Source: DASRBN01 sp035294305 (GTDB taxonomy: Bacteria > Chloroflexota > Ktedonobacteria > Ktedonobacterales > Ktedonobacteraceae). Taken from it: a DNA stretch of 64,000 bases. This document shows positions 17,556-26,083 of this stretch, piece by piece. How positions within the stretch are numbered: position 1 is the stretch's first letter; each line of letters begins with the position of its first letter. Location of the stretch: contig DATGLD010000008.1 in assembly GCA_035294305.1 (NCBI GenBank), positions 62,001-126,000 on the forward strand, in the 5' to 3' direction. The notes beneath the pieces are model-generated. The model made no database searches, was not told the origin of the DNA, and saw only the letters and a list, made by a program, of their open reading frames with translations. The translations under genes were made by a program, and so were the position numbers.

Positions 17556-18422
17556 CTATTCTGGCTGTAGTCGCACCAACATAATGCCGAACCATAGTAC
17601 CCAGATCGCGAAGAGCAGGATCGCCGGAGTAGTGAGTACGGCCTGGCCTGCGTTACCCGCATTGGGCGCATACGCTACCTCGACCGCGCTGCCGCTCAGC
17701 AGAGCGGCGAGCGCCAGCGCCAGGTAGCTGAACAGCACCCATACATCTGGCCACAGATTTCGTCCTCGCCTGGCAATCACTACGCCAAAAAATAGACACG
17801 CAATCGCCAGTAATCCACCGCCTGCTGTGTAAGTGATAAAAGCTAACGTGCCTGAGAAAGCGGCAAAATTGCCGGGCAGGATATTCGATGTAGACACGAC
17901 CAGCAGATAGATTGTGCTCGCCAGCGTCCCCACCACTGTCAGAAGTAGTCCTAAAACTCCTCCCCACGCCGCAATCACCGCGTAGCCCCTGCCGCGCCAG
18001 GCGTAAGCGGGCATACCACTTGAATCTTGGTCGTCTTCTGTATTGCTTTCTTCCGCTGCCCCCTCATCCATCTTCTCATTTCCCTCCTCATCTATCTCGT
18101 TGTCTTCGTCCCCCTCTATGTCCTCGTTCTCCTCTTCATCTGCCCCTAGAATTTCTTGCGCCACAATAATACGGAACAGCGTAAAAGGTAGGCTCAGCAT
18201 CAAAGCGAATCCCAGCATCAGTAGCAGGCGATAGGCAAGAAATTGCAAATCGTGCGTGGAAATCCAGCGCAGCGTGGCAATCGGTGCCGCCAACGCGTCT
18301 CCATAGCCCTGTGGTATGAGTATGAGCAGTTGATAAAGCAGCACTCCCGGAAAGAGCAGCAAAGCCCCGATGATGCAGTAGAGGCCATTTCTATGCAGTT
18401 TTGATAAGAATGATCGTTTCAT
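17556..18422 (-). CDS. Membrane protein with acidic cytoplasmic loop, unknown function
   Basis: I do not recognise this 288-residue protein. It has six or so hydrophobic segments, near residues 14-36, 63-88, 146-172, 183-212, 221-245 and 262-282. Between the second and third lies an extremely acidic, repetitive loop (about 93-130) of Glu, Asp and Asn with few other residues. The basic N-terminus suggests an inside start. The acidic loop is likely disordered. There is no sign of an operon partner: the TPR gene is convergent and a phosphoesterase gene ends 60 bases upstream. Confidence 0.5.
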   Translation of the reverse strand: MKRSFLSKLHRNGLYCIIGALLLFPGVLLYQLLILIPQGYGDALAAPIATLRWISTHDLQFLAYRLLLMLGFALMLSLPFTLFRIIVAQEILGADEEENEDIEGDEDNEIDEEGNEKMDEGAAEESNTEDDQDSSGMPAYAWRGRGYAVIAAWGGVLGLLLTVVGTLASTIYLLVVSTSNILPGNFAAFSGTLAFITYTAGGGLLAIACLFFGVVIARRGRNLWPDVWVLFSYLALALAALLSGSAVEVAYAPNAGNAGQAVLTTPAILLFAIWVLWFGIMLVRLQPE

Positions 18423-18484
18423 GTGCGTGTCGCTTTGATACTATCCCAGTTATTTGTACCTGTCAATAATGGATGCGCCTCTCC

Positions 18485-20218
18485 TTATTTTGCCGGCGGC
18501 TGTTGTGATCTGATTTTCTGGTGAACCTCCATCATATAGTGTTTTGCCGCCCCCTGCGTGTGAATGCTCAAAAAGTTTGCGGCCCGTCGCGGCCTTTCTG
18601 CTATGGGAGCCGTGTGTAAATCTCGCAAGAAGGCCACATGCAGGAATCCTTGCATCGATGGATCGGGAGGTGCGGCCGCTTTAGCAGGGTTTTCAATCAG
18701 TTGTTTTGTGGCCAGACGTTCAACCGGCTCGTCTCCACATGATATTCCTGAATAAGCAGGATCGGGTAAAGTCGCAGGCGCATCGGCTCGCGGCGCATCC
18801 AACGAGAAAAGGTGGTTCAGCGAGTTCGCTTGCTTATCGCGTTCGGTTAAGGGCGGCAGGCCAAAAATGCTCTCTACGGTAGCAAGTACCGAAGTATGAT
18901 CATAAACGGTATGATCGATGGTATTTTTGGGAATGAGAGGCGATACGATGACGGCAGGCACGCGCACACCAAGCTGCTTAAAGTCGAACGAGGAGCGATT
19001 GTTCTCCGGGTTGGTTGGTTTATCACCGGGAGCTACTGCCCGTGGTGGATGCACGTGATCATAGAATCCGCCGTGTTCATCATATGTGACGATGAGGACG
19101 CTATTTTCCCAGTGTGGTGAGTTACGGATGGCCTCATACGTTCTTTTTATAAGCGCCTCGCCGCGCGTGATGTCGTCCAGGGGATGTTGCGAATTGCCGC
19201 AGACAAAGTCTGACAGGGCACGATAGTCCGGCTCGATGAAAGCATAGGATGTGCTATAATCTGGATTCTGCACATCTTTATTAAAGTCCGCGAAGTCGCG
19301 AAAGCGCCCCTCGGCAAGTCGCACCGTCATACCGCTGATTGCCAGGGCCTGGAGAAACAGGTCGCCCTTATAAACAGTCCAGCTGAATCCCTCGTCGTCA
19401 AGCTCATCATAAATAGTGCCATTGTCAAATGTGTAGCCGTTGAAGAGAATGGAATCGGCAATATCGGCATTCGAGGGGCTATGATCCAGCCCGCCTGATG
19501 ATGCGGCGTGAATAAAGAAACGATTAGGCCAGGTCGGTCCGGGCATAGAGGAAAACCAGCGGTCGCACACGGCAAATTCTCCTGCGAGGGTAGTGAGCAC
19601 AGGAAGTTGCTCCGGCGCAAAACATTTCATGACCTCGCCGGGATGTTCCGCATCGACGGTAGCATAGTCCGCTACGAAGCCGCTGTTATCAATCTGTGGA
19701 TAATTCCCCTTGAGACCGCAGAGCTGTATCTTGACATCGGTGAACTCATGCCCGGGATCGTGCGGCATCGACCAGGCGGCGGGAGAGGAGACAGGGATCT
19801 TATTGCCATGTGGATCGAGATTCCAGTGGTGCGTGGGGTCCAGTCCATCAATAGTAGTCGGTTGCCCGGTCAAGGCATCGGTTCCGTGAAGATTGGAGAA
19901 ACCTAGCAAATGATCGAAAGACCTGTTTTCCAGCATCAACACAAATACGTGTTTTATGCGATCAGGTTTCTTCTTGCCATGTACGAACAGTCGGCAGACT
20001 CCAAATGCCAGTTGTATGCCGAGCAGCCAGAGAACATTGACCAGGTTCGCGAAAATAAGGCAGGCATACTTAGCAATGCTGTAAAATCCCACTGTGACCC
20101 AGTTTCCATGCTGCTTGATGGCGTTGTCGGCCCATTGCGTGCTTCTATATGTGATTCCGATCAACCAGCGATCTCGAGTGCGGTCAGCCTGCAATTTATG
20201 ATATCCGCAAAGCGACAT
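18485..20218 (-). CDS. Phosphoesterase family protein (phospholipase C/acid phosphatase-like)
   Basis: The 577-residue protein belongs to the phosphoesterase family PF04185 that includes bacterial non-haemolytic phospholipases C and acid phosphatases. Clear motifs are IKHVFVLMLENRSFDHLLGF (metal-binding Glu-Asn) near residue 90, the DRWFSSMPGPTWPNRFF segment, and YDEHGGFYDHVHPP with further metal ligands. One hydrophobic helix near residues 50-75 precedes the catalytic domain, which fits a membrane-anchored enzyme facing outwards; no cleavable signal is evident. A GAGGTAGAG ribosome site lies directly upstream. The substrate (phospholipid or other phosphodiester) cannot be assigned. Confidence 0.82.
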   Translation of the reverse strand: MSLCGYHKLQADRTRDRWLIGITYRSTQWADNAIKQHGNWVTVGFYSIAKYACLIFANLVNVLWLLGIQLAFGVCRLFVHGKKKPDRIKHVFVLMLENRSFDHLLGFSNLHGTDALTGQPTTIDGLDPTHHWNLDPHGNKIPVSSPAAWSMPHDPGHEFTDVKIQLCGLKGNYPQIDNSGFVADYATVDAEHPGEVMKCFAPEQLPVLTTLAGEFAVCDRWFSSMPGPTWPNRFFIHAASSGGLDHSPSNADIADSILFNGYTFDNGTIYDELDDEGFSWTVYKGDLFLQALAISGMTVRLAEGRFRDFADFNKDVQNPDYSTSYAFIEPDYRALSDFVCGNSQHPLDDITRGEALIKRTYEAIRNSPHWENSVLIVTYDEHGGFYDHVHPPRAVAPGDKPTNPENNRSSFDFKQLGVRVPAVIVSPLIPKNTIDHTVYDHTSVLATVESIFGLPPLTERDKQANSLNHLFSLDAPRADAPATLPDPAYSGISCGDEPVERLATKQLIENPAKAAAPPDPSMQGFLHVAFLRDLHTAPIAERPRRAANFLSIHTQGAAKHYMMEVHQKIRSQQPPAK

Positions 20219-20316
20219 CTCTCTACCTCTCTTTTTCTTTTATCGGACAATTTGGAATTGCATGCCTGGCGAAATCCCATCCATTAAAAAGTAAGGGCGG
20301 GGGTGTGGGGATGCCG

Positions 20317-20344
20317 CATGGAGACCTTGTGGTCACCCTCCATG
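20317..20344. repeat. Palindromic repeat, family 2
   Basis: CATGGAG (20317-20323) pairs with CTCCATG (20338-20344), with inner ACC-TTGT-GGT. The sequence TTGTGGTCACCCTCCATG matches the arm of the inverted repeat at 3439-3466. It lies between the phosphoesterase and pseudokinase genes. Confidence 0.55.
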
Positions 20345-20419
20345 GGTCCGCCATCACCCGCTCGCGGCTAAAAGCGCCAGGGAGAGAGGTGAAAGACAGG
20401 CACCAGGCGCTGTACTTAC

Positions 20420-22510
20420 TTAAACAGGGAGCGTCAAAACATTATGTCCCTCGCGCCCCGGTTGTACCAGGTGCGAAATGAAGAGTTCCACCACAAACGG
20501 TTTATCATAGAGCGGCTGGCGCTTTTCGTTCAGGAAAAAGATATGCAGGCGATCTCTCCGCCCGCTCGGTCCACTGGCCAGCGGGCGCATAGGAATCGTT
20601 ACCTCCGCAACGTAGCCTGAGGCAGGAACGGTCACCAGAGCTCGCTGCACAATATAAGCGTAACTCTGGTAAAGCGCCGAGCGCACCTCGATCAGCACCT
20701 TATCTCCATGAACAAGCGCGCTAAGGCCACCTGGTTCGGACCCCCTCTTCGCCCCCGGAGCCAGTACCGGCTCATCTCTCCCCATGATATGCAGGCGCAT
20801 CGTATATCCCTGGTCCGGCTGTATGCGCAAGGGCGTCTCGATAATGGCGGCTGCTGCCGTCACCGCCTGCGGTTGGCCAAGAATAAATTGCTGTAATTGC
20901 CTGAACCACGATCGTTCGCCACTCTGGGGGGCCACATTGCTCCCACGCGTAACGGGCACTTTTCTGCTCGTTCCTCTCCCTCTCTGCTGCGGTTTAATCG
21001 CCGGCAGCAGAGAGGTAATACGCTGTTTCCAGCCAGGAGGGTGTTGCTCAACCTTGTTTGGGCGTTGTTGTGTAGGCAGGGAAATCTCTTCTTCTGGAGC
21101 AATAGTGTCCTGTTCCCAATATAAATCCACTGTATCCGCCTCGACCACGTGATCGAGCGTACCCGGCGCAGCCTGTGGTGCCGGTGCTGCTTCGACAACC
21201 TGGGCTTCTTCTTGCGCCTGGGGTGAAATGCCGCCCCTGCTTCTCTCCCCTGCGGCTTCTGAGCGTTCCGCCTGCTCGTGCGCTGGCTGTGCCGGGCGAG
21301 GTGAGTGAGGCGCGAGCGGGCGCTGTGGGATCGTCTGTGGGCGTACCGATTGCCAGCGCTCCAGACTCTTATACGAGAGCGGTACGATACGCACCGTCTC
21401 AACATCTCCTTCCTCGGCAGCGGCAGGTGCCACCTCCTCGCTCAGCTTCGCCGGTTTCATCACTAAAGGTCGGCGGAAGCGTGGGTTGCGCAATGCCTCA
21501 GACATTTCTGTGATCGTCTGGAAACGTTCGTCGGGAGCGACCGATAACGCCTGCATAACGCACTCATCTATATGGATGCTGATATGTGAGTCGATCTCCC
21601 GCGGAGAACGTAACCGCTGCTGGGAGCGTAATGCCGATTCATCAGGAGGAGTTCCTGTTAACAGCAGGTAGAGAACCGCTCCCAAACTGTAGACATCTGA
21701 GCGTTGATCCCCATTGCCGAGCAGCGCCTCCGGGGCGGCAAAGTATGACAGGTGTGTTGCCGGCGACATTGGAGCAGGCAGCATCTCACGCAGCTTCGGC
21801 GGCAACCAGGAAATCATCAACGCGGGTTCCGCCTGCTCGCTGTTCGTACTCAAGATAATCGTATAGGGATCAAGGTCTCTGACCACAATCTGGCGGCTAT
21901 GCAGCCGCTCCAGCGCCTGGCAAAGACTGCACATCCACTCAAGCGTACGGCGCTCTGACGGTAAGCCCTGGCCACTTTGTAGAAAGTCTTGCAGCGTATA
22001 AAGCCGCGAGGTATTATTTCCAACCGCCGCCTCGCTTCCGGTATTCTCTCTTGTCCCTGGGAGGACGGATGGTTTTCCTGTAACAGTGTAGAGGTGCTGC
22101 TGGGAGTAACGCAGGTCGGTCACAGGCATCACATGGGGCAACTGCCAGCGGCGTAGCAAATCGTATTCCTGCTGCACCAGTTCAATCGCTTTCATCCGAT
22201 CTTCGTCCTCTAAGGCGGAAATATCTATATCACGCATAGCTACCATACGCTGCTGCCCGGTAGATGATCGGCGGTTATCGAGCGCAAAGTAGAGATTCAC
22301 ATAGGGACGGCGCCGGATAAGGGACGTAATGCGATAGTATTGATCAATAGCAGATTCATCTTGCAAGAGTAAAGAGGCATCTTTTTGTTTATCGATACGC
22401 TCGCCGCAGGAACCGCAGAAAGCGGCGTGCGGCGGCAAAGCGGCCTGGCAGAATGAGCAGGAGAAGCCGCCATCAGTCGTATGATCGGGGGAAGCTTGTG
22501 TCATACTCAT
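20420..22510 (-). CDS. Zinc-ribbon pseudokinase of the Ser/Thr kinase family
   Basis: This 696-residue protein starts with a zinc ribbon (CSFCQAALPPHAAFCGSCGE, about residues 18-37), then a protein-kinase-like fold (about 55-340). Kinase landmarks APE (YFAAPEALLG) and DVYSLGAVLYLLLTG are present, but the glycine loop is missing, the ATP-lysine position reads VAMRD, the catalytic HRDLKPxN block reads VRDLDPYTI, and the DFG is replaced by ISWLP. Catalysis is therefore very unlikely. The region about 360-560 is a proline/glutamate-rich linker, and the last 130 residues look like a beta-rich domain. No membrane segment is seen. It may bind partners or sense without phosphorylating. Confidence 0.75.
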   Translation of the reverse strand: MSMTQASPDHTTDGGFSCSFCQAALPPHAAFCGSCGERIDKQKDASLLLQDESAIDQYYRITSLIRRRPYVNLYFALDNRRSSTGQQRMVAMRDIDISALEDEDRMKAIELVQQEYDLLRRWQLPHVMPVTDLRYSQQHLYTVTGKPSVLPGTRENTGSEAAVGNNTSRLYTLQDFLQSGQGLPSERRTLEWMCSLCQALERLHSRQIVVRDLDPYTIILSTNSEQAEPALMISWLPPKLREMLPAPMSPATHLSYFAAPEALLGNGDQRSDVYSLGAVLYLLLTGTPPDESALRSQQRLRSPREIDSHISIHIDECVMQALSVAPDERFQTITEMSEALRNPRFRRPLVMKPAKLSEEVAPAAAEEGDVETVRIVPLSYKSLERWQSVRPQTIPQRPLAPHSPRPAQPAHEQAERSEAAGERSRGGISPQAQEEAQVVEAAPAPQAAPGTLDHVVEADTVDLYWEQDTIAPEEEISLPTQQRPNKVEQHPPGWKQRITSLLPAIKPQQRGRGTSRKVPVTRGSNVAPQSGERSWFRQLQQFILGQPQAVTAAAAIIETPLRIQPDQGYTMRLHIMGRDEPVLAPGAKRGSEPGGLSALVHGDKVLIEVRSALYQSYAYIVQRALVTVPASGYVAEVTIPMRPLASGPSGRRDRLHIFFLNEKRQPLYDKPFVVELFISHLVQPGREGHNVLTLPV

Positions 22511-22565
22511 AATTCATTCTCTTTCCATCCCCGCCGGGAAAAGGTCCAGTGCCTGCCGCTTCCCC

Positions 22566-22767
22566 GTGGGAGGAGTGTAGTAGCCAAATCTGCATATGTC
22601 AAGTGCAAATGCTCTAGCGAGTCAATTTGATAGGTTGCTTAGTACCTGTCAAGATTATAGCATATTTCAATCCCCTATCCGGGCTAAGGCAATGATTTGG
22701 CCCCTACCGCCTCTGGTGGGAGGAGTATAGCAGCCAAACCCGAAAACGTCAAGGGCAAATACACTAG
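22566..22767. repeat. Two imperfect 52-base direct repeats
   Basis: 22566-22617 and 22716-22767 both read GTGGGAGGAGTRTAGYAGCC, continuing with CAAAY and then GTCAAGNGCAAAT and CTAG, with roughly 11 differences in 52. They lie upstream of the minus-strand pseudokinase gene and the plus-strand nuo genes. Nothing else recognisable is in this part of the gap. Confidence 0.65.
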
Positions 22768-22882
22768 ATAGTACAGTAAAGGCCTATTATCTTATCCTCT
22801 CAAGCGTACATGAAAAGCCCTGGCCTTGCCACAAATGGTTGGTTTTGCTAGAATGCTCCAAGATGCGGTGTGCTTTTAGGGC

Positions 22883-22915
22883 AACCTACATGCTACAATA
22901 AAAGTAGCGTAGGTT
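22883..22915. promoter_or_regulatory. Hairpin overlapping a -10-like box upstream of nuoJ
   Basis: AACCTAC (22883-22889) and GCTAC (22892-22896) pair with GTAGC (22904-22908) and GTAGGTT (22909-22915), a 12-base-pair stem with a 2-base bulge. A TACAAT box lies within it. It could be the nuo promoter with an operator, or a leader hairpin. Confidence 0.4.
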
Positions 22916-23045
22916 AGAAGGGCCAGATTTCTCGCCTAAGAGTGAAAAAAAGGATTCGAAAAGTTCTGCTCTAACCCTGGCCCTTACCCCTGCGAACAAT
23001 GCGGGCATATTCATGTCGAAAGCAGTACCTGGAGGCGTTATTTTT

Positions 23046-23594
23046 ATGGACTTAGCAACACTTCTATTCTGGATCGTTGCTGTGATACTCGTCGGTTCCG
23101 CTCTGCTGGTAGTGGGATTGAATAACATTGTTCACAGCGCGCTGGCCCTGGTCGTCGTCTTCGCGATGGCCGCCGGCATTTATCTTCTGGCCAATGCCGA
23201 ATTCATCGCCATTGTGCAAATCTTGATCTATGCTGGGGCAGTCACCATCCTTATCCTCTTTGCTCTCATGCTTACGCGTACCGTCAATATCCAGACCAAT
23301 AGCAACCCGATAAACAAATACTGGTGGTTGGGAGTGATTATCAGCGCCCTGGTCGGCGCGACTATCCTCTTCGCGGTCACCGTCAGCCCGCATTTCGTGA
23401 CCCCGGCCAGCAGCGCCCTGGGATATAGCGCTCACAATAGTACCTGTCCGCTGCCGCCGAACAATGTCGTCTACATTGGCAACTTATTGTATAGCCCCAC
23501 CTGTTATAGCTACGTGCTTCCTTTTGAAATCGCATCGGTTGTGTTGCTCGTAGCCATCATAGGCGCGATCGTGATTGGTAGGGAGGAAGAATAA
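23046..23594 (+). CDS. nuoJ: NADH-quinone oxidoreductase subunit J
   Basis: NuoJ is a membrane-arm subunit of complex I, helping couple quinone reduction to proton pumping. The 182-residue product has five hydrophobic helices and the conserved ANAEFIAIVQILIYAGAVTILILFALML stretch (its central part holds the pi-bulge helix of this subunit). GGAGGC lies 8 bases before ATG 23046; an upstream in-frame ATG at 23013 is less likely. It is first of a tight nuoJKLMN run. An inserted loop of about 35 residues before the last helix (about 125-160, containing two cysteines) is longer than in many homologues. Confidence 0.92.
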   Translation: MDLATLLFWIVAVILVGSALLVVGLNNIVHSALALVVVFAMAAGIYLLANAEFIAIVQILIYAGAVTILILFALMLTRTVNIQTNSNPINKYWWLGVIISALVGATILFAVTVSPHFVTPASSALGYSAHNSTCPLPPNNVVYIGNLLYSPTCYSYVLPFEIASVVLLVAIIGAIVIGREEE

Positions 23595-23597
23595 TCT

Positions 23598-23918
23598 ATG
23601 CTCACACTCAATCATTTTCTGGTACTCGGCGCTGTCCTTTTCTGTATCGGACTCTACGGAGCCATTGTGAAGCGCAACGCCATCGCCGTGCTGATGGGCA
23701 TCGAAATTATGTTGAATGCAGTCAATATCACCCTGGTTGGTTTTTCGCTCTTCAACACGGCCAAACCCTACTCTACTTATTTGACCGGTCAAATTTTCGC
23801 CATCTTCATCATTACCGTCGCCGCCGCCGAAGCCGCGGTCGCCCTTGCCATGGTCATCTCCATCTACCGCAAGCGCAGCACGGTTGACGTGACAGATTTT
23901 GACATGATGAAGTGGTAA
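23598..23918 (+). CDS. nuoK: NADH-quinone oxidoreductase subunit K
   Basis: NuoK is the small three-helix antiporter-related subunit of complex I, homologous to MrpC. The 106-residue product has the conserved glutamate in helix 2 (LMGIEIMLNAVNITLV) and a second in helix 3 (ITVAAAEAAVALAMVISIYR), both needed for proton translocation in the family. It begins 3 bases after nuoJ and ends 13 before nuoL. Confidence 0.95.
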   Translation: MLTLNHFLVLGAVLFCIGLYGAIVKRNAIAVLMGIEIMLNAVNITLVGFSLFNTAKPYSTYLTGQIFAIFIITVAAAEAAVALAMVISIYRKRSTVDVTDFDMMKW

Positions 23919-23931
23919 ATGGAGAAATACT

Positions 23932-26073
23932 ATGGCATTGTATTCGTATTCCTGGCTCATACTCTTCTCGCCGCTCTTCTCATTTGTCGTGATCGTATTT
24001 GGCACGCGCATGTGGGACTTGCTTAGCCGCAAGTCTGTTGAAGCAACTGCCACTCACGAGGAAAAAGAAGAGGCCGAGGAAGAGAGCGACATTCATGAAA
24101 TGAAGGTGCAGGGACCAAAGGGTGAGGATCAGACGTTTCTCGATATCGAAGACCCTAAAGTACCCCGCCTCACACCGGGTGCCAGGATTAGCGCCTATCT
24201 AGGCATAGTGATTATGGCGCTTGCCTGCATTTATTCCTGGATTTTGCTCCTTGCTTCAACAGGCGTTATTCCTGGTTTTCCGATGCCTGCCGGCGGTGTT
24301 CCTGTCTTTTCCTACAACTGGTTCACGCAGGCAACTGCCAGCTATACCCTTGCCTTTCGGGTGGATAACCTGGCAATCTCCATGATGGTCGTCGTCACCA
24401 CCGTCTCGCTGCTGGTACAATTTTATTCACAAGGCTATATGGAAAGGTCGTCGGGCTACGCGCGTTTCTACGCCTATCTCTCGCTCTTTACCTTCTCCAT
24501 GCTCGACATTACTTTTGCCCAGAACTTCCTGGTCATCTTCATCGGTTGGGAGCTGGTTGGCCTGAGTTCCTACCTGCTGATCGGCTTCTGGATCAACAAG
24601 CGGGCCAAGCCTGACGAGGACCGTCTCTCGCCCGCCAGCGCATCCATTGAAGCCTTTATCACCACTCGCATCGGTGACGTTGGCTTCATTATCGGCATCA
24701 TGATCCTGTTTACCAGCACAGGCACTTTCGATTTTGCGCAACTGGCGACGCGCGTTGGAACCATGGACAAGGCCCTGCTCACGACCGCGATGATCCTGGT
24801 CTTCTGTGGCGCCATCGGCAAATCGGCGCAGTTCCCGCTGCATGTCTGGTTGCCACCCGCTATGGAAGGCCCAACGCCTGTCAGCGCTCTCATTCATGCC
24901 GCTACTATGGTGGCCGCAGGTGTCTACATGGTGGCACGCACCTTCCCCCTCTTTGCCGCCGCCGGGCCGCAAGCGTTCGAGGTCGTCGCCTGGGTAGGCG
25001 CATTCACCGCTCTCTTTGCCGCTTCGATTGCCATGTGCCAGAGGGACTTCAAGCGCGTCCTGGCATTTTCCACCATCAGCCAGCTTGGCTATATGTTTGT
25101 CGGGCTGGGTGTCGCTGGTAGCGCTTATGGCCCCGGCCCTGGCATGTTTCACCTGTTCACGCATGCCTTCTTCAAGGCCCTGCTCTTCCTGGGCGCTGGT
25201 AGCGTCCTGCACGCCCTGCACCATGCCACACATCACGAGGAACAGCGCATGGATAAAATGGGCGGACTGGCAGCCTTTATGCCCATTACAGCGATCACCT
25301 GGCTGGTCGCGACCCTTTCAATCGCCGGTTTCCCTTTCTTCGCAGGCTTCTATAGTAAGGAGAGCCTGATCGGTTTAGCCTTCGATAGCGGCCACTATGC
25401 CATATGGGCAGTCACCTTGTTTACAGCCGGCCTGACAGGTTTCTATATGCTGCGCGCCTATATCCTGGCATTTGGCGGAAAAGGCGGCGCCTGGGGCGGA
25501 CTCTGGGGCAAGGCGGAACTCTACCGTGGCGAAGGTCATCCGCATGAATCACCGCTGACCATGACCATTCCACTGGTCTTGCTGGCAATCGCCTCAGTTG
25601 CTGCCGGGTACTGGTTTGGCATCTATGGCTACCTGCAGCCCGGCGCCAGCTTCGATGTGGGCCGCTTCTTTGCCGATTACAAGACCTGGGTAGGCGTGGT
25701 TGTCTCCATCGCCGGTCTGGGTGTGGCCTATGCCATCTACGCGCGTATCGAGTATGCGCGTATCCATGAATACGTCGAGAGCCATGCCGTCCTGCGCACC
25801 CTGCACCGCATCCTGCTGAATAAGTATTATATGGACACCCTGTACAACTTGCTGATCAAATATGGTGTGCTTGGTCTCTCACATGTTGAGCAGGCCTTCG
25901 ATATGTACATCGTGGATGGGCTGGTCAACGGCGTAGCGCAAGTAATAACGCTATTTGGGCGCGATCTGCGGCACACGGAAACCGGTCGTGTGCAGGCCTA
26001 CATGATTGGCTTCTTCGGTGGTGTAGCAGTGCTGGCAATCGTCGTTATCGCGCTGGTCGCATATGTGAAGTGA
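23932..26073 (+). CDS. nuoL: NADH-quinone oxidoreductase subunit L
   Basis: NuoL is the distal antiporter-like pump of complex I. The 713-residue product has the pump core including FIGWELVGLSSYLLIGFW (key glutamate), GKSAQFPLHVWLPPAMEGPTPVSALIHAATMVAAGVY (lysine and histidines), and the long C-terminal lateral-helix region. It is unusual for a charged insert of about 50 residues (about 36-85, rich in Glu, Lys and His) between the first and second helices, which accounts for part of its excess over the usual 600-650 residues. It is flanked by nuoK and nuoM with short gaps. Confidence 0.95.
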   Translation: MALYSYSWLILFSPLFSFVVIVFGTRMWDLLSRKSVEATATHEEKEEAEEESDIHEMKVQGPKGEDQTFLDIEDPKVPRLTPGARISAYLGIVIMALACIYSWILLLASTGVIPGFPMPAGGVPVFSYNWFTQATASYTLAFRVDNLAISMMVVVTTVSLLVQFYSQGYMERSSGYARFYAYLSLFTFSMLDITFAQNFLVIFIGWELVGLSSYLLIGFWINKRAKPDEDRLSPASASIEAFITTRIGDVGFIIGIMILFTSTGTFDFAQLATRVGTMDKALLTTAMILVFCGAIGKSAQFPLHVWLPPAMEGPTPVSALIHAATMVAAGVYMVARTFPLFAAAGPQAFEVVAWVGAFTALFAASIAMCQRDFKRVLAFSTISQLGYMFVGLGVAGSAYGPGPGMFHLFTHAFFKALLFLGAGSVLHALHHATHHEEQRMDKMGGLAAFMPITAITWLVATLSIAGFPFFAGFYSKESLIGLAFDSGHYAIWAVTLFTAGLTGFYMLRAYILAFGGKGGAWGGLWGKAELYRGEGHPHESPLTMTIPLVLLAIASVAAGYWFGIYGYLQPGASFDVGRFFADYKTWVGVVVSIAGLGVAYAIYARIEYARIHEYVESHAVLRTLHRILLNKYYMDTLYNLLIKYGVLGLSHVEQAFDMYIVDGLVNGVAQVITLFGRDLRHTETGRVQAYMIGFFGGVAVLAIVVIALVAYVK

Positions 26074-26083
26074 GGGTAAGATT

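Noticed and set aside
24427..25236. Long minus-strand open frame opposite nuoL
   Set aside because: Shadow of the conserved nuoL coding sequence; composition is that of an antisense frame.
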